Below, in pieces: positions 17,243-27,655 of a stretch of 64,000 nt of DNA. The DNA is from Mycobacteroides saopaulense (GTDB lineage: Bacteria; Actinomycetota; Actinomycetes; Mycobacteriales; Mycobacteriaceae). The stretch spans positions 434,001-498,000 of the forward strand of contig NZ_CP010271.1 of assembly GCF_001456355.1 (NCBI RefSeq), read 5' to 3'. The notes under the pieces are model-generated. The model made no database searches, was not told the DNA's origin, and saw only the letters and a program-made list of their open reading frames with translations. Every line of letters begins with the position of its first letter. Within the stretch, counting starts at the first letter, position 1. The position numbers were made by a program, and so were the translations under genes.

Positions 17243-17416
17243 CCCCGTGCAGCGCCTGGGGGCTACCTCCGTTTTCACCCTGGGCGTAGTGCGCGCCACA
17301 GATGCGAACATGCAGGTGAGGTAGCCTGAGAGTTCTTGATGAATACCTCTACGGGATTCCTCTGGCCTGCTCCATGACGACGGAAGGACCGGGCCGCTGA
17401 CCGCGGCCGACGCTGT

Positions 17417-19684
17417 ATGAACCGGACAAATGTGTTTCGCACCCTGGGCGTCATCGTGGTGGTGCTGCTGCTGGGGTGGTCGTTCTTCTACTTCAGCGAC
17501 GACACCCGCGGTTACAAGCCCGTGGACACCACGGTCGCGATCAAGCAGATCGACACCGACAACGTCAAGAGTGCCCGCATCGACGACCGCGAGCAGCAGC
17601 TGCGGCTGGACCTGAAGGCGGCGAACGGCGATACCGAAGGCAAGGACAAGGTCATCACCAAGTACCCGACCGGGTACGGGGTGCCGCTGCTGGAGAAGCT
17701 GAACGGCAAGGGCGCCACCGTCAACACGACGGTGAACCAGGGCAGCATCCTGGGATCGCTGCTGCTGTACCTGCTGCCGGTGATCCTGCTGGTGGTGCTG
17801 TTCTTCGCCTTCAGCCGTATGCAGTCCGGCGGCCGGGGCATGGGCTTCGGTTTCGGTAAGTCCCGTGCCAAGCAGCTGTCCAAGGACATGCCCAAGACCA
17901 CCTTCGCCGATGTCGCTGGGGTCGACGAGGCAGTCGAAGAGCTCTACGAGATCAAGGACTTCCTGCAGAACCCGTCGCGTTACCAGGCGCTCGGCGCCAA
18001 GATCCCGCGCGGCGTGCTGCTCTACGGTCCGCCCGGAACCGGTAAGACCCTGCTGGCCCGCGCGGTGGCAGGCGAGGCCGGCGTGCCCTTCTTCACCATT
18101 TCCGGTTCCGACTTCGTGGAAATGTTTGTGGGTGTTGGTGCTTCGCGTGTGCGCGACCTGTTCGAGCAGGCCAAGCAGAACAGCCCCTGCATCATCTTCG
18201 TCGACGAGATCGATGCCGTCGGGCGCCAGCGCGGCGCCGGCCTGGGCGGTGGGCACGACGAGCGCGAGCAGACGCTCAACCAGTTGTTGGTGGAGATGGA
18301 CGGCTTCGGTGACCGGCAGGGCGTCATCTTGATCGCCGCCACCAACCGCCCCGACATCCTGGATCCGGCGCTTTTGCGCCCCGGCCGTTTCGACCGGCAG
18401 ATCCCGGTATCGAGCCCCGACCTCGCGGGCCGCAAGGCCGTGCTCAAGGTCCACTCGGCGGGCAAGCCGTTCGGACCCGATGTCGATTTCGACGGACTGG
18501 CCAAGCGCACCGTGGGCATGTCGGGCGCCGACCTGGCCAATGTCATCAACGAGGCCGCGCTGCTCACCGCGCGCGAAAACGGCACCGTCATCACGGCCGC
18601 CGCGTTGGAAGAATCGGTCGACCGGGTGGTCGGCGGTCCCCGCCGCAAGGGCCGCATCATCAGCGAGCACGAGAAGAAGATCACCGCGTACCACGAGGCC
18701 GGACACACCCTCGCTGCCTGGGCCATGCCCGATATCGAGCGGGTGTACAAGGTGACCATCTTGGCGCGCGGACGCACCGGCGGGCACGCCATCGCGGTGC
18801 CCGAGGACGACAAGGGTCTGGCCACCAGGTCGGAGATGATCGCCCAGCTGGTGTTCGCCATGGGTGGGCGCGCCGCCGAAGAGCTTGTGTTCCGGGAGCC
18901 GACCACCGGCGCGGTATCCGATATCGAGCAGGCGACGAAGAAGGCCCGCGCCATGGTCACCGAGTTCGGCATGAGCGCCAAGCTCGGCGCCGTGCGGTAC
19001 GGCACCGAGCACGGTGATCCGTTCCTCGGTCGAACCATGGGCACGCAGGCCGACTATTCGCATGAGGTCGCACGCGAAATCGATGAGGAGGTGCGCAACC
19101 TCATCGAAGCGGCACACACCGAGGCCTGGGCCATCCTCACCGAATATCGCGACGTGTTGGACACGTTGGCCGGTGCGTTGCTGGAGAAGGAAACCGTGGT
19201 CCGCAAGGAACTCGAGGAGATCTTCAAGGACGTTCAGCGCCGTCCGCGTTTGACGATGTTCGACGACTTCGGAGGCCGTATCCCGTCCGACAAGCCCCCG
19301 ATCAAGACCCCGGGTGAGCTGGCCATCGAGCGCGGCGAGCCCTGGCCCCCGCCGGTTCCGGAGCCCGCGTTCAAGAAGGCCATCGCAGAGCAGGCGGGCG
19401 CCGCCGTACCCGCGAACGGCGTTCCTGCCGGTCCGCATGGGTCCGTACCCAATGGTCAAGGTGGACAACCTGTTCCGTCAGGTGTTCACCAGGGTCCGCC
19501 TCCGGGAACCAACTACGGTGCACCTGCCGGTTGGTACGCGCCGGGCTGGCCCCCGCCGGGTCAGGCCGCGTATCCGCCGCCGGGCTACCAGCCGTATCCG
19601 CCGCAGCCATACCCATATCCGGTGCCGACTCCGCATCAGCAGCCGGGCCCGGCTCCGGACGAGGGCAGCGAGAGCAAGAGCTGA
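17417..19684 (+). CDS. ftsH: ATP-dependent membrane zinc protease FtsH
   Basis: 755 residues, counterpart of Rv3610c. It degrades membrane and short-lived cytoplasmic proteins as a hexamer. Two transmembrane helices (about 7-25 and 110-135) flank an extracytoplasmic domain; the AAA module has GPPGTGKT (about 205-212) and the [11 protein letters not shown]alker B; the protease has HEAGH (about 426-430). A long Pro/Gly/Tyr-rich C-terminal tail (about 645-755) is typical of mycobacterial FtsH. The AGGA ribosome site is far from the ATG, with a GGCCGC/GCGGCC hairpin (17392-17408) between. It leads directly into folE. Confidence 0.97.
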   Translation: MNRTNVFRTLGVIVVVLLLGWSFFYFSDDTRGYKPVDTTVAIKQIDTDNVKSARIDDREQQLRLDLKAANGDTEGKDKVITKYPTGYGVPLLEKLNGKGATVNTTVNQGSILGSLLLYLLPVILLVVLFFAFSRMQSGGRGMGFGFGKSRAKQLSKDMPKTTFADVAGVDEAVEELYEIKDFLQNPSRYQALGAKIPRGVLLYGPPGTGKTLLARAVAGEAGVPFFTISGSDFVEMFVGVGASRVRDLFEQAKQNSPCIIFVDEIDAVGRQRGAGLGGGHDEREQTLNQLLVEMDGFGDRQGVILIAATNRPDILDPALLRPGRFDRQIPVSSPDLAGRKAVLKVHSAGKPFGPDVDFDGLAKRTVGMSGADLANVINEAALLTARENGTVITAAALEESVDRVVGGPRRKGRIISEHEKKITAYHEAGHTLAAWAMPDIERVYKVTILARGRTGGHAIAVPEDDKGLATRSEMIAQLVFAMGGRAAEELVFREPTTGAVSDIEQATKKARAMVTEFGMSAKLGAVRYGTEHGDPFLGRTMGTQADYSHEVAREIDEEVRNLIEAAHTEAWAILTEYRDVLDTLAGALLEKETVVRKELEEIFKDVQRRPRLTMFDDFGGRIPSDKPPIKTPGELAIERGEPWPPPVPEPAFKKAIAEQAGAAVPANGVPAGPHGSVPNGQGGQPVPSGVHQGPPPGTNYGAPAGWYAPGWPPPGQAAYPPPGYQPYPPQPYPYPVPTPHQQPGPAPDEGSESKS

Positions 19685-19685
19685 T

Positions 19686-20300
19686 ATGAACTCGCCCGAG
19701 ACGGCCGAGTACAACGGCCAGCAGACCGGCCACGTCTTCGACCAGGCGCGTGCTGAGGCAGCGGTGCGTGAGCTGCTCTACGCCGTTGGTGAAGACCCGG
19801 ACCGGCACGGGCTGGTGGATACCCCGGCGCGTGTGGCGCGCGCCTACAAGGAGATATTCGCCGGGCTGTACACCGACCCGGACACGGTGCTGAACACCAC
19901 CTTCGACGAACAGCACGATGAGCTGGTGCTGGTGAAGTCGATACCGATGTACTCCACGTGTGAACATCACCTGGTGTCGTTTCACGGCGTCGCGCACGTG
20001 GGATACATCCCCGGCGAGCACGGCCGGGTGACCGGATTGTCGAAAATCGCCCGGCTGGTTGACCTTTACGCAAAGCGGCCGCAGGTGCAGGAGCGGCTGA
20101 CGGCGCAGATCGCCGACGCACTGGTGCGCAAGCTGGAACCGCGTGGAGCGATCGTCGTGATCGAGGCCGAGCATCTGTGCATGGCCATGCGTGGTGTCCG
20201 CAAGCCCGGGGCGACGACGACCACATCTGCGGTGCGGGGACAGTTCAAACGCGACGCGGCCTCGCGGGCGGAGGTTCTCGACCTGATGATGAGGGCATGA
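19686..20300 (+). CDS. folE: GTP cyclohydrolase I
   Basis: 204 residues, counterpart of Rv3609c. It converts GTP to dihydroneopterin triphosphate, the first step of folate synthesis. The zinc ligands are visible as C92 and H95 in STCEHH and C165 in HLCMAMRG; the catalytic [14 protein letters not shown] segment is intact. The ATG begins 1 base after the ftsH stop, and its stop overlaps the folP start by 4 bases (ATGA), so ftsH-folE-folP read as one unit. Confidence 0.96.
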   Translation: MNSPETAEYNGQQTGHVFDQARAEAAVRELLYAVGEDPDRHGLVDTPARVARAYKEIFAGLYTDPDTVLNTTFDEQHDELVLVKSIPMYSTCEHHLVSFHGVAHVGYIPGEHGRVTGLSKIARLVDLYAKRPQVQERLTAQIADALVRKLEPRGAIVVIEAEHLCMAMRGVRKPGATTTTSAVRGQFKRDAASRAEVLDLMMRA

Positions 20301-21349
20301 TCGCCGGCGTGACGGATACTCCTGCTCTCACTCACATTCTGGGAGTCGTCAATGTCACCGACGACTCCTTCTCTGACGGTGGGCAATTCGTCAGGCAATC
20401 GGACGCGGTGGCGCACGGTTTGGCGCTCGCCTCCGCGGGCGCCGACATCATCGATGTCGGCGGTCAGTCGACTCGGCCGGGCGCGACGCCCATCAGGCAG
20501 AAGATCGAAATGCAACGGGTCATCCCGGTGATCAAAGAACTTGCCAGCCATGGGATCAACGTCAGTGTGGACACCATGCGAGCCGAGGTCGCGGCCGCCG
20601 CGGTGGAAGCGGGCGCGAACATGGTCAACGACGTCTCGGGTGGCCGTGCGGACCCGGAGATGGCACCGCTGCTCGCGGATCTGGGCCTGCCTTGGATTCT
20701 GATGCACTGGCGTTCAAAGGATTTCATCCACAAGCCAACCGCCAGAAACTACGGCGATGTGGTGGCGGATGTCTCGCGTGAGCTGATGGAGTCGGTGGAG
20801 GTGGCGGTGAAGGCCGGTGTCTCCCAGGACAAGATCATTCTCGACCCCGGTTTGGGTTTCGCCAAGACCGCACACCACAACTGGCTGCTTCTACAGGCGA
20901 TCCCGGATCTGCAGGAGCTGGGATATCCGATTCTCATCGGCGCCTCACGGAAACGATTCCTCGGATCGCTGCTTACCGACCTCAAGGGCGTGGAACGACC
21001 GGCAGACGGGCGTGAAACGGCAACCGCCGTTATCACCGCACTCGGTGCACTGCACGAGGTATGGGGTGTGCGTGTCCACGACGTCACGGCATCCATGGAT
21101 GCGCTGAAGGTGGTGCGTGCCTGGGAGACCGGCGGCATCGAGACCCTCGAAGAGGGCGAAGAAGAGAGCCAAGACACGCCGCGGGAGACGCGGACAGAGC
21201 CCGAGCCCGGGCCGGCGGTCGACCCCCAGCACGACGAGGTGACTACCGAGGTGACGGTGCGGACCCAGCGCCCCGAGCCCAGCAAGACCGCGGGTGGCAG
21301 GTGGCGCCGTGAGGTGGCGCAGCGCGGCGCCAAGGGCGGCAACAAATGA
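20297..21349 (+). CDS. folP: Dihydropteroate synthase with C-terminal extension
   Basis: 350 residues from the ATG at 20297 (a GTG at 20309 is possible). It joins pABA to dihydropterin pyrophosphate and is the sulfonamide target. Motifs: [25 protein letters not shown], the [25 protein letters not shown] region, [10 protein letters not shown] and GASRKRFLG. It is longer than the 280-residue FolP1 of M. tuberculosis because of about 65 extra C-terminal residues rich in Glu, Pro, Thr and Arg, ending in a basic [22 protein letters not shown] tail. The tail looks disordered. Confidence 0.95.
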   Translation: MIAGVTDTPALTHILGVVNVTDDSFSDGGQFVRQSDAVAHGLALASAGADIIDVGGQSTRPGATPIRQKIEMQRVIPVIKELASHGINVSVDTMRAEVAAAAVEAGANMVNDVSGGRADPEMAPLLADLGLPWILMHWRSKDFIHKPTARNYGDVVADVSRELMESVEVAVKAGVSQDKIILDPGLGFAKTAHHNWLLLQAIPDLQELGYPILIGASRKRFLGSLLTDLKGVERPADGRETATAVITALGALHEVWGVRVHDVTASMDALKVVRAWETGGIETLEEGEEESQDTPRETRTEPEPGPAVDPQHDEVTTEVTVRTQRPEPSKTAGGRWRREVAQRGAKGGNK

Positions 21350-21741
21350 CCGACCGCATCGAGCTGCGCGGCCTGAAAGTCTTTGGATATCACGGAGTGT
21401 TCGAGCACGAGCGTCGCGACGGCCAGGAATTCTCGGTGGATGTCACCGTTTGGATGGACCTCGACACCGCGGCGGCCACCGACCAGCTGGTCGACACGCT
21501 CGATTACGGAGAACTGGCTCAGCGGGCCGCCGCGATCGTGTCCGGGCCCCCACGCAATCTCATCGAGTCGGTCGCGGGTGCGATCGCCGATGACGTGATG
21601 ACCGACGCGCGCGTGCATGCCGTGGAGGCAGTGGTACACAAGCCCAATGCGCCAATTCCATTGACGTTCAGCGACGTGGCGGTGGTTGCCCGCCGCTCCC
21701 GGCGATCTCGCGGTGGGGGATTGTCAGGGACGTCCCAGTGA
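21346..21741 (+). CDS. folB: Dihydroneopterin aldolase
   Basis: 131 residues, counterpart of Rv3607c. It cleaves dihydroneopterin to hydroxymethyl-dihydropterin and glycolaldehyde. The N-terminal [18 protein letters not shown], with its FxxHGVxxxE motif, and the central LDYGELA are diagnostic; the catalytic Lys is in VHKPNAP. It overlaps folP by 4 bases and folK by 4 bases (GTGA). Confidence 0.96.
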   Translation: MTDRIELRGLKVFGYHGVFEHERRDGQEFSVDVTVWMDLDTAAATDQLVDTLDYGELAQRAAAIVSGPPRNLIESVAGAIADDVMTDARVHAVEAVVHKPNAPIPLTFSDVAVVARRSRRSRGGGLSGTSQ

Positions 21742-22274
21742 CCCGCGCGGTGCTGTCCATCGGATCCAATCTTGGTGACAGGCTCACGCACCTGCAATCG
21801 GTCGTGGACGCGCTGGGCTCGGACGTTGTCGGGATATCACCGGTGTACCGGACCGCCCCGTGGGGCCACGTCCCGCAGTCGGACTTCCTCAACGCCATCG
21901 TCATCGCCACGGGGCGCGAGCCGCAGGAGTGGCTTGAGCAGGCGCAGCGCCTGGAGCGGTCCGCGCAGCGCGTACGCCGGGAACGTTGGGGCCCGCGCAC
22001 TCTGGACGTCGACGTGATCAGCTGCCGACCCGAGGCTCTCGCCGGAGCCGGCGCTCCCGAGATTCTTTCCGACGATGTGGTTCTCACCTTGCCGCATCCG
22101 CGTGCACATCAGCGCGCGTTCGTGCTGGTGCCCTGGCTGGCACTCGATCCAGAAGCGGTGCTGACGGTCGAGGGACGGGCGCGCAGGGTGGCAGACCTGA
22201 TCGAGGAATTAGACCCCGCCGAACGCGACGGTGTGCGACGGGTGGATGACACGCTGACCGGTCCGGTGACCTAG
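21738..22274 (+). CDS. folK: HPPK, hydroxymethyl-dihydropterin pyrophosphokinase
   Basis: 178 residues, counterpart of Rv3606c. It transfers pyrophosphate from ATP to hydroxymethyl-dihydropterin, the substrate of FolP. The SIGSNLGDR motif, the VYRTAPWG segment, [12 protein letters not shown] (metal-binding Asp residues) and [13 protein letters not shown] are all present. The GTG start overlaps the folB stop, and the stop shares a base with the next start. Confidence 0.96.
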   Translation: MTRAVLSIGSNLGDRLTHLQSVVDALGSDVVGISPVYRTAPWGHVPQSDFLNAIVIATGREPQEWLEQAQRLERSAQRVRRERWGPRTLDVDVISCRPEALAGAGAPEILSDDVVLTLPHPRAHQRAFVLVPWLALDPEAVLTVEGRARRVADLIEELDPAERDGVRRVDDTLTGPVT

Positions 22275-22741
22275 TGGGCCCCACCAGGATCCGCGATCTG
22301 CTGGTCGCGGGCGCAGCCACCGCGATCCTCGGCTACTTCTTTGTGTTGGCGTCCTATGGTTCCCTGCCGCCGATCCCGTTGCTCGGCGGCGTCTCGCTGC
22401 TGGTTTTGGCGATCGCCGAAGGCGGCTGGGCGTTCTACATCCGCAACAAGGTCAACGACGGTCAGATCGGGGTCGGCACGGGGCGTATACCTGCCCTTCT
22501 GGTGGCGCGTTCGGTGGTGGTCGCGAAGGCGTCGGCGTGGCTTGGCACGTTGATGACCGGGTGGTGGATGGCGATGCTCGTCTACATCCTGCCGCGACGG
22601 GCACATTTGGCCGCCGCGGCGGCAGACACCTTCGGTGTGGTGATCGCGACCGGATGTGCGTTGGCGCTCGTGGTCGCCGGGCTGTGGCTTCAGCATTGCT
22701 GTAAGTCGCCACCGGACCCGCCCGCGACTCCCGCGCGATAG
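22274..22741 (+). CDS. DUF3180 membrane protein (Rv3605c-like)
   Basis: 155 residues with four predicted transmembrane segments, grouped as two near the N-terminus, one at about 80-100 and one at about 120-145. The family is always found after folK in actinobacteria but has no known function. The GTG at 22274 overlaps the folK stop by one base (TAGTG), so it is the last gene of the folate operon. A 23-base perfect hairpin follows at 22751. Confidence 0.85.
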   Translation: MGPTRIRDLLVAGAATAILGYFFVLASYGSLPPIPLLGGVSLLVLAIAEGGWAFYIRNKVNDGQIGVGTGRIPALLVARSVVVAKASAWLGTLMTGWWMAMLVYILPRRAHLAAAAADTFGVVIATGCALALVVAGLWLQHCCKSPPDPPATPAR

Positions 22742-22750
22742 CACTCATGC

Positions 22751-22773
22751 ACCTCGAATCGCCGATTCGAGGT
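22751..22773. promoter_or_regulatory. Perfect inverted repeat, terminator or operator
   Basis: Two perfect 10-base arms (ACCTCGAATC at 22751-22760 and its complement at 22764-22773) enclose a GCC loop. It stands 9 bases after the last folate-operon gene and 25 bases before the -10 box of the next gene. It could end folate transcription, though no U run follows, or be an operator for the next gene. Confidence 0.5.
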
Positions 22774-22798
22774 CGGCCAGCACACTGCACTGTCCAGG

Positions 22799-22804
22799 TA
22801 CAGT
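22799..22804 (+). promoter_or_regulatory. -10 hexamer, probably leaderless transcript
   Basis: TACAGT ends 7 bases before the ATG at 22812, which lacks a ribosome site, so the mRNA probably begins at the ATG. Confidence 0.4.
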
Positions 22805-22811
22805 CACCTCC

Positions 22812-24290
22812 ATGACCATGCCCACCCGAGCGGCGAAGCCCCGGCGTGGCAGCCGACGCCCTGGTTGGGCGTTGCTGACCGCGTTGCTGGTGCTGGCGAT
22901 CGGGTCTGGGATTGCTTTGGTTTTCACCGATAAGGCCATCTATTTGCGCGTGGGCTTGTTGCTGGCGCTCTGGGCTGCCGTCATCGCGTCATTCGCCGCG
23001 CTGACCTACCGCCGGCAGAGCGATACCGATCAGGCCAAGGTTCGCGACCAGAAACTCGTGTACGACCTGCAGCTGGAGCGGGAAATCTCGGCGCGTCGGG
23101 AGTACGAGCTGACGGTTGAGAGCAGGTTGCGTCAGCAGCTGGCGGGGGAGATCGAGGCGCAGGCCGCCGATGAGATCGCGACCTTGCGGGCCGAGCTTGC
23201 CGCGTTGCGGACCAATCTGGAGATCCTGTTCAACACCGATCTGAGCGATCGGCCGGCCATCGAGCACGACCCGATCCGCGCGCTGGGGCCCTGGCCCGGC
23301 GCGGAGCCACAGCCGGTTCCGGAAGCAAGTGCTCCCGCGGCCGCGTTCACCCATTCGGTTCGGGAGAGCGAGCCCACCGCAGCATCCCAGTACCAGGACG
23401 TGACCGCGGTCGAGGAAGACAACCGGACATCGGAGTACCCGATCATCGATGTCGCCGAAGATCCCCATCACGTGGATGAGAATGAGGCGCCTCCGACACC
23501 GCCCTACCCGGCGCCTCCGTATTACGGGGCGGCGCAACCCCACGAGCCCGAGCCGTATCAGCAGCCGGTCTCGTCGGGCACGCATTGGCGTCCGCAACCC
23601 GAACCCCACGTGACACAGCCGCCGGTGCCGGCGCAGGAGCCCGAATCCCCCGCGGCCGCCGATTCGGTGCAGCCAGCGTATTGGGCTGCCAAACAAGAGG
23701 ATTGGGACGCGGCGGCAGACGGTGAAGACTGGGATCCGGTACCTGCGCCCATGGCTCCGCCGGAACAGCCCGCCCCGCAGCCCGCGTGGAACACGGCCGC
23801 GCCGGACTGGAACGCGCCGCCGCCACCGGCGCCCCCCAGTTCCTGGGCACCGGCACCCGCGGAAGGCCAGTGGTTGCCGCCCGGAACCGCGGGCAGCAAT
23901 TGGGCCTCCAACGAGCCTGTGCCACCGCCCCCGAGTCCCTACCAGGCCGAACCGGCCCCGGGACGCCACTCTGGAACAGCGTCACGGCATCAGGCGCCGG
24001 CCGCGCCGGACACCGGCGGCGGAGGACACTGGGCTCCGGAGCCGTCCTACCCGCCGCCCCCGCCGGCGCCAGAGCAGTCGGGTGGAGGACGTCGCAGGGC
24101 TCCCGAACCCGAGGAATCGGGCGGTAAGCGCAGGGCCCCGGAGCCGGAGGAATCCGAAGAGACCCGTGGTCGTCGCCGAGCCGAGGAGACGGGCGGGTTC
24201 TCGGTCGCCGACCTGCTGGGACGGATTCAGTCCGATCCTTCGGAATCGGCGGAGTCCGGCGGTGGTCGTCGTCGCAGGCGCGAGGACTGA
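22812..24290 (+). CDS. Membrane protein with coiled coil and Pro-rich tail (Rv3604c-like, DUF6779)
   Basis: 492 residues, counterpart of Rv3604c (about 400 residues). Two transmembrane helices (about 17-37 and 42-62) are followed by a charged helical stretch that may form a coiled coil (about 70-135, with LQLEREISARREYELTVESR-type heptads). A very long Pro/Glu/Trp-rich region follows (about 140-430), with a basic Arg-rich end holding EEPE-like repeats and a conserved FSVADLLGRIQSD motif near the C-terminus. The Pro-rich part suggests a scaffold. The function is unknown. It has its own promoter, with a leaderless start. Confidence 0.85.
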   Translation: MTMPTRAAKPRRGSRRPGWALLTALLVLAIGSGIALVFTDKAIYLRVGLLLALWAAVIASFAALTYRRQSDTDQAKVRDQKLVYDLQLEREISARREYELTVESRLRQQLAGEIEAQAADEIATLRAELAALRTNLEILFNTDLSDRPAIEHDPIRALGPWPGAEPQPVPEASAPAAAFTHSVRESEPTAASQYQDVTAVEEDNRTSEYPIIDVAEDPHHVDENEAPPTPPYPAPPYYGAAQPHEPEPYQQPVSSGTHWRPQPEPHVTQPPVPAQEPESPAAADSVQPAYWAAKQEDWDAAADGEDWDPVPAPMAPPEQPAPQPAWNTAAPDWNAPPPPAPPSSWAPAPAEGQWLPPGTAGSNWASNEPVPPPPSPYQAEPAPGRHSGTASRHQAPAAPDTGGGGHWAPEPSYPPPPPAPEQSGGGRRRAPEPEESGGKRRAPEPEESEETRGRRRAEETGGFSVADLLGRIQSDPSESAESGGGRRRRRED

Positions 24291-24443
24291 TTCAGCCGAT
24301 TTCGTCATCGTGCGCGAAAGTGAGCAATCTAACGGTCGGCACCCCTGCCGGTAGCGCCGTGGTGGGATTACCCTGCTGATGACCGTCCGGTACCTGCACG
24401 GCAGGACTGGAACGTATCTAGTCTGCGAGGTGTCTCCTTCAGC

Positions 24444-25397
24444 ATGTCTGAGGCTTTCAATGTCGAAGGCCACGCCGACGGACCGCTAGACGGCTTGCGG
24501 CCCGCCCGGCTGGCTGTCGGAATCATCTCTGCCGGTCGAGTCGGCACGGCCATGGGCGTCGCCCTGGAAGCGGCGGGCCACTTCGTGGTCGCGTGCAGCG
24601 CGGTGTCCGATGCTTCGCGACGGCGTGCCGAGGAGCGGCTGCCGGAAAGCCAGGTGCTGCCCGCCCAAGAGGTGGCCCCGCGTGCCGAGCTCTTGATCCT
24701 CTCCGTGCCGGATCACGAGCTGGCGGCGCTGGTCTCGGGGCTTGCCACCACTGGTTCGGTGCGACCCGGAACGATCGTGGTGCACAGTTCGGGTGCCAAC
24801 GGCGTCGCGATCCTGGAACCGTTGACGTCGCTCGGATGTGTTCCGCTGGCCATCCATCCGGCCATGACCTTTGTCGGCGGCGACGAAGATATCGAACGAC
24901 TTCCCAACTGTTGCTTTGGAATTACCGCGGCCGACGAGACGGGTTACGCCATCGGTACGGCACTGGTACTGGAGATCGGGGGCGAACCGGTACGCGTGCG
25001 CGAGGACGCTCGCACTCTCTACCACGCGGCGCTGGCGCACGGAAGCAACCATGTGGTGACGCTGGTGCTGGATGCGGTTGAAGCACTGCGCTCGGCACTC
25101 TGGGGACAGGAGTTGTTGGGACAGGAGATGATTGGTGACGGACCGGGCGGGCTGCCCGAGCGGGTCTTGGCGCCGTTGATACGCGCTGCCGTCACGAACG
25201 CGCTGGATCGCGGGCAGGCGGCGCTGACCGGCCCCGTGGCGCGGGGAGACGGCGCCGCCATCGAACGTCACCTCGGCGCACTCGCCGAGGCGGACCCGGC
25301 GTTGGCCGAGGCCTATCGCGCGGATGCGCGCAGAACCGCCCAGCGTGCCCACGCCCCCAAATCGGTTTTCGCCGCACTGGAACCCCGGACGAGATAA
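24444..25397 (+). CDS. Rossmann-fold DUF2520 protein (Rv3603c-like)
   Basis: 317 residues. The N-terminal half is a Rossmann-like domain with GIISAGRVGTAMGVAL (about 34-49), and the C-terminal half is the DUF2520 helical domain with the FVGGDEDIERLPNC and YHAALAHGSNHVVTL segments. The fold resembles NADP-dependent oxidoreductases such as ketopantoate reductase, and the gene directly precedes panC in many actinobacteria, so a role near pantothenate synthesis has been suggested but is not established. panC begins 7 bases after its stop. Confidence 0.88.
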   Translation: MSEAFNVEGHADGPLDGLRPARLAVGIISAGRVGTAMGVALEAAGHFVVACSAVSDASRRRAEERLPESQVLPAQEVAPRAELLILSVPDHELAALVSGLATTGSVRPGTIVVHSSGANGVAILEPLTSLGCVPLAIHPAMTFVGGDEDIERLPNCCFGITAADETGYAIGTALVLEIGGEPVRVREDARTLYHAALAHGSNHVVTLVLDAVEALRSALWGQELLGQEMIGDGPGGLPERVLAPLIRAAVTNALDRGQAALTGPVARGDGAAIERHLGALAEADPALAEAYRADARRTAQRAHAPKSVFAALEPRTR

Positions 25398-25403
25398 GGC
25401 ACC

Positions 25404-26339
25404 GTGATGACGAGTTTGTATGGGCCCAAGGGCCCGCAGGGCTACCTTCGTGGAGAACTCACCGTCCACCACGATCCGGACACGATGTATGACGTATCGA
25501 AGGCATTGCGGCACACCGGCCGACGGATCGTGTTGGTGCCGACCATGGGTGCGCTGCATGAGGGCCATCTGACGTTGGTCCGGCATGCCCGTAAGGTGCC
25601 GGGCGCCGTGGTTGTGGTGTCCATCTTCGTCAACCCCCTGCAGTTCGGCCCCGGCGAGGACCTCGACGCGTACCCGCGGACGCTGGACTCCGACGTCGAG
25701 AAGCTGCGTGACGAGGGCGTGGAGCTGGTGTTCGCGCCCACCGCCGAGGCGATGTATCCCCATGGGCAGCGCACCACCGTGCAGCCCGGGCCGCTCGGGG
25801 CCGAGCTTGAGGGTGCTTCACGGCCAACGCATTTCGCCGGAATGCTGACCGTGGTGCTCAAACTCTTACAGATTGTGGCGCCCGACCGGGCATATTTCGG
25901 GGAGAAGGACTACCAGCAGCTGGTGCTCATCCGGCAGATGGTCGCCGATCTCAACGTCAAGACCCGGATCGTGCCGGTGCCTATCGTCCGCGAGGCGGAC
26001 GGGCTGGCCATGTCCTCGCGAAATGTGTATCTGAGCGATGAGCACCGCGAGCAGGCCGGTGCCTTGTCGGCAGCTCTTCTTGCCGGAATCTATTCGGCCT
26101 CAGGGGGTTCGGAAGCGGCTCTGGATGCGGCCCGCGCTGTGCTCGACGAGGTGCCCGCAATCGAGGTGGACTATCTGGAGGTGCGCGGCACCGATCTCGG
26201 TCCTGCCCCCGCGCATGGACCCGGCCGCATGCTGGTGGCGGCCAGGCTGGGGACCACCCGGCTGTTGGACAACGTTCCCATCGAGATCGGACCGGCGGGG
26301 CCGTCGGAGCCCGATCACGAACTACCCTGGCGAAATTAA
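25404..26339 (+). CDS. panC: Pantothenate synthetase
   Basis: 311 residues, counterpart of Rv3602c. It condenses pantoate and beta-alanine using ATP. The nucleotide motif [11 protein letters not shown] (about 48-58), [18 protein letters not shown], the GEKDYQQL segment and SSRNVYLS are all present. The start may be the GTG at 25404 or the ATG at 25407. It lies between the DUF2520 gene and panD, so the whole beta-alanine-to-pantothenate step is encoded together. Confidence 0.96.
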   Translation: MMTSLYGPKGPQGYLRGELTVHHDPDTMYDVSKALRHTGRRIVLVPTMGALHEGHLTLVRHARKVPGAVVVVSIFVNPLQFGPGEDLDAYPRTLDSDVEKLRDEGVELVFAPTAEAMYPHGQRTTVQPGPLGAELEGASRPTHFAGMLTVVLKLLQIVAPDRAYFGEKDYQQLVLIRQMVADLNVKTRIVPVPIVREADGLAMSSRNVYLSDEHREQAGALSAALLAGIYSASGGSEAALDAARAVLDEVPAIEVDYLEVRGTDLGPAPAHGPGRMLVAARLGTTRLLDNVPIEIGPAGPSEPDHELPWRN

Positions 26340-26351
26340 CTGGAGGACCTG

Positions 26352-26774
26352 ATGTTCCGCACGATGATGAAGTCGAAGATCCATCGCGCCACGGTGACGC
26401 ACGCCGATCTGCACTACGTCGGCTCGGTCACCATCGACCCCGACCTCATGGAGGCCGCAGACCTGCTGGAGGGTGAGCAGGTCACCATCGTCGACATCGA
26501 CAACGGGGCTCGACTGGAGACCTACGCGATCACCGGTACGCGCGGCAGCGGCGTCATAGGAATCAACGGCGCCGCAGCGCATCTGGTGCACCCGGGAGAC
26601 CTGGTGATCATCATCGCCTACGGCGTGATGAGCGACCAGGAGGCCCGCGCCTTCAAGCCCCGGGTGGTGTTCGTCGATTCGGACAACAAGCAGGTCGAGC
26701 TGGGCGAGCACTCCGATGATCCGGCTTACGTGCCCGACAACTTCGGCCTGGTGTCGCCCCGCGGTCTGGTGTAG
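26352..26774 (+). CDS. panD: Aspartate 1-decarboxylase
   Basis: 140 residues, counterpart of Rv3601c. It makes beta-alanine from aspartate and is a target of pyrazinoic acid in M. tuberculosis. The proenzyme cleaves itself between G24 and S25 (YVGSVTID) to give the pyruvoyl cofactor. Y22 and the NGAAAHLV segment are conserved. A GGAGG ribosome site at 26342-26346 precedes the ATG. coaX starts 2 bases after its stop. Confidence 0.97.
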   Translation: MFRTMMKSKIHRATVTHADLHYVGSVTIDPDLMEAADLLEGEQVTIVDIDNGARLETYAITGTRGSGVIGINGAAAHLVHPGDLVIIIAYGVMSDQEARAFKPRVVFVDSDNKQVELGEHSDDPAYVPDNFGLVSPRGLV

Positions 26775-26776
26775 CC

Positions 26777-27592
26777 GTGCTGCTGGCAATCGACGTACGC
26801 AACACCCATACAGTGCTCGGATTGGTTTCCGGGACGGGGGAGCACGCCAAGGTGGTTCAGCATTGGCGGATTCGTACGGAACCCGAGATCACCGCCGACG
26901 AACTGGCGCTCACCATCGACGGACTGATCGGCGATGACAGTGAGACCCTCACCGGGGTCGCGGCGCTCTCCACCGTACCGTCGGTGCTGCACGAGATGCG
27001 GGGGATGTTCGACCAGTACTGGTCCGCGGTTCCGCAAGTCCTCATCGAACCGGGTGTGCGCACGGGTCTGCCGCTGCTGGTGGACAACCCGAAAGAGGTG
27101 GGCGCCGACCGGATCGTCAATTGCCTTGCCGCTCATCATAGGTTCGGTTCGGCGTGCATCGTGGTGGACTTCGGGTCCTCGATCTGTGTAGATGTGGTGT
27201 CGGCCAAGGGCGAATTCCTCGGAGGGGCGATCGCGCCGGGCGTGCAGGTGTCCTCGGATGCCGCCGCCGCGCGCAGCGCCGCCCTGCGCCGGGTCGAGCT
27301 GACCCGTCCGCGCTCGGTCGTCGGCAAGAACACGGTCGAGTGCATGCAGTCCGGAGCGGTCTTCGGGTTCGCCGGACTGGTGGACGGGCTGGTGGAGCGG
27401 GTGCGGCGAGACATCGACGGTTTCGGTGGCGCCGGCGTCACGGTGGTGGCCACGGGCCACACCGCGCCGCTGATCCTGCCCGAGACTCACACCGTCGACC
27501 GTTACGAGGAACACCTCACACTCGACGGTCTGCGGCTGGTGTACGAGCGCAACCGTGCTGACCAGCGCGGCAAGGCACGTACGGCGAAATAG
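26777..27592 (+). CDS. coaX: Type III pantothenate kinase family protein
   Basis: 271 residues, counterpart of Rv3600c. The family phosphorylates pantothenate, the first step of CoA synthesis from it. Motifs: DVRNT (6-10) for phosphate binding, [28 protein letters not shown] and GGAIAPGVQ. In most CoaX proteins the first motif is DxGNT; here, as in M. tuberculosis, Gly is Arg at position 8. The tuberculosis protein has been reported to lack detectable kinase activity, with CoaA doing the job, so function here is uncertain. Confidence 0.9.
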   Translation: MLLAIDVRNTHTVLGLVSGTGEHAKVVQHWRIRTEPEITADELALTIDGLIGDDSETLTGVAALSTVPSVLHEMRGMFDQYWSAVPQVLIEPGVRTGLPLLVDNPKEVGADRIVNCLAAHHRFGSACIVVDFGSSICVDVVSAKGEFLGGAIAPGVQVSSDAAAARSAALRRVELTRPRSVVGKNTVECMQSGAVFGFAGLVDGLVERVRRDIDGFGGAGVTVVATGHTAPLILPETHTVDRYEEHLTLDGLRLVYERNRADQRGKARTAK

Positions 27593-27641
27593 ATACCCAC
27601 ACGTCGGAATCGACAGCGCAGTCACGGCGCAGCACTACCGC

Positions 27642-27647
27642 TAAGCT
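27642..27647 (+). promoter_or_regulatory. -10 hexamer of lysS, leaderless start
   Basis: TAAGCT ends 8 bases before the GTG at 27656. The same hexamer and spacing occur before cysS at 51595. No ribosome site precedes the GTG. Confidence 0.5.
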
Positions 27648-27655
27648 GCCGAGAC

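Noticed and set aside
16850..19468. An 872-codon open frame on the minus strand opposite ftsH
   Set aside because: It runs antisense to an intact, highly conserved FtsH, has the His/Gly/Asp-rich composition of a mirror frame in GC-rich DNA, and has no recognisable domain.
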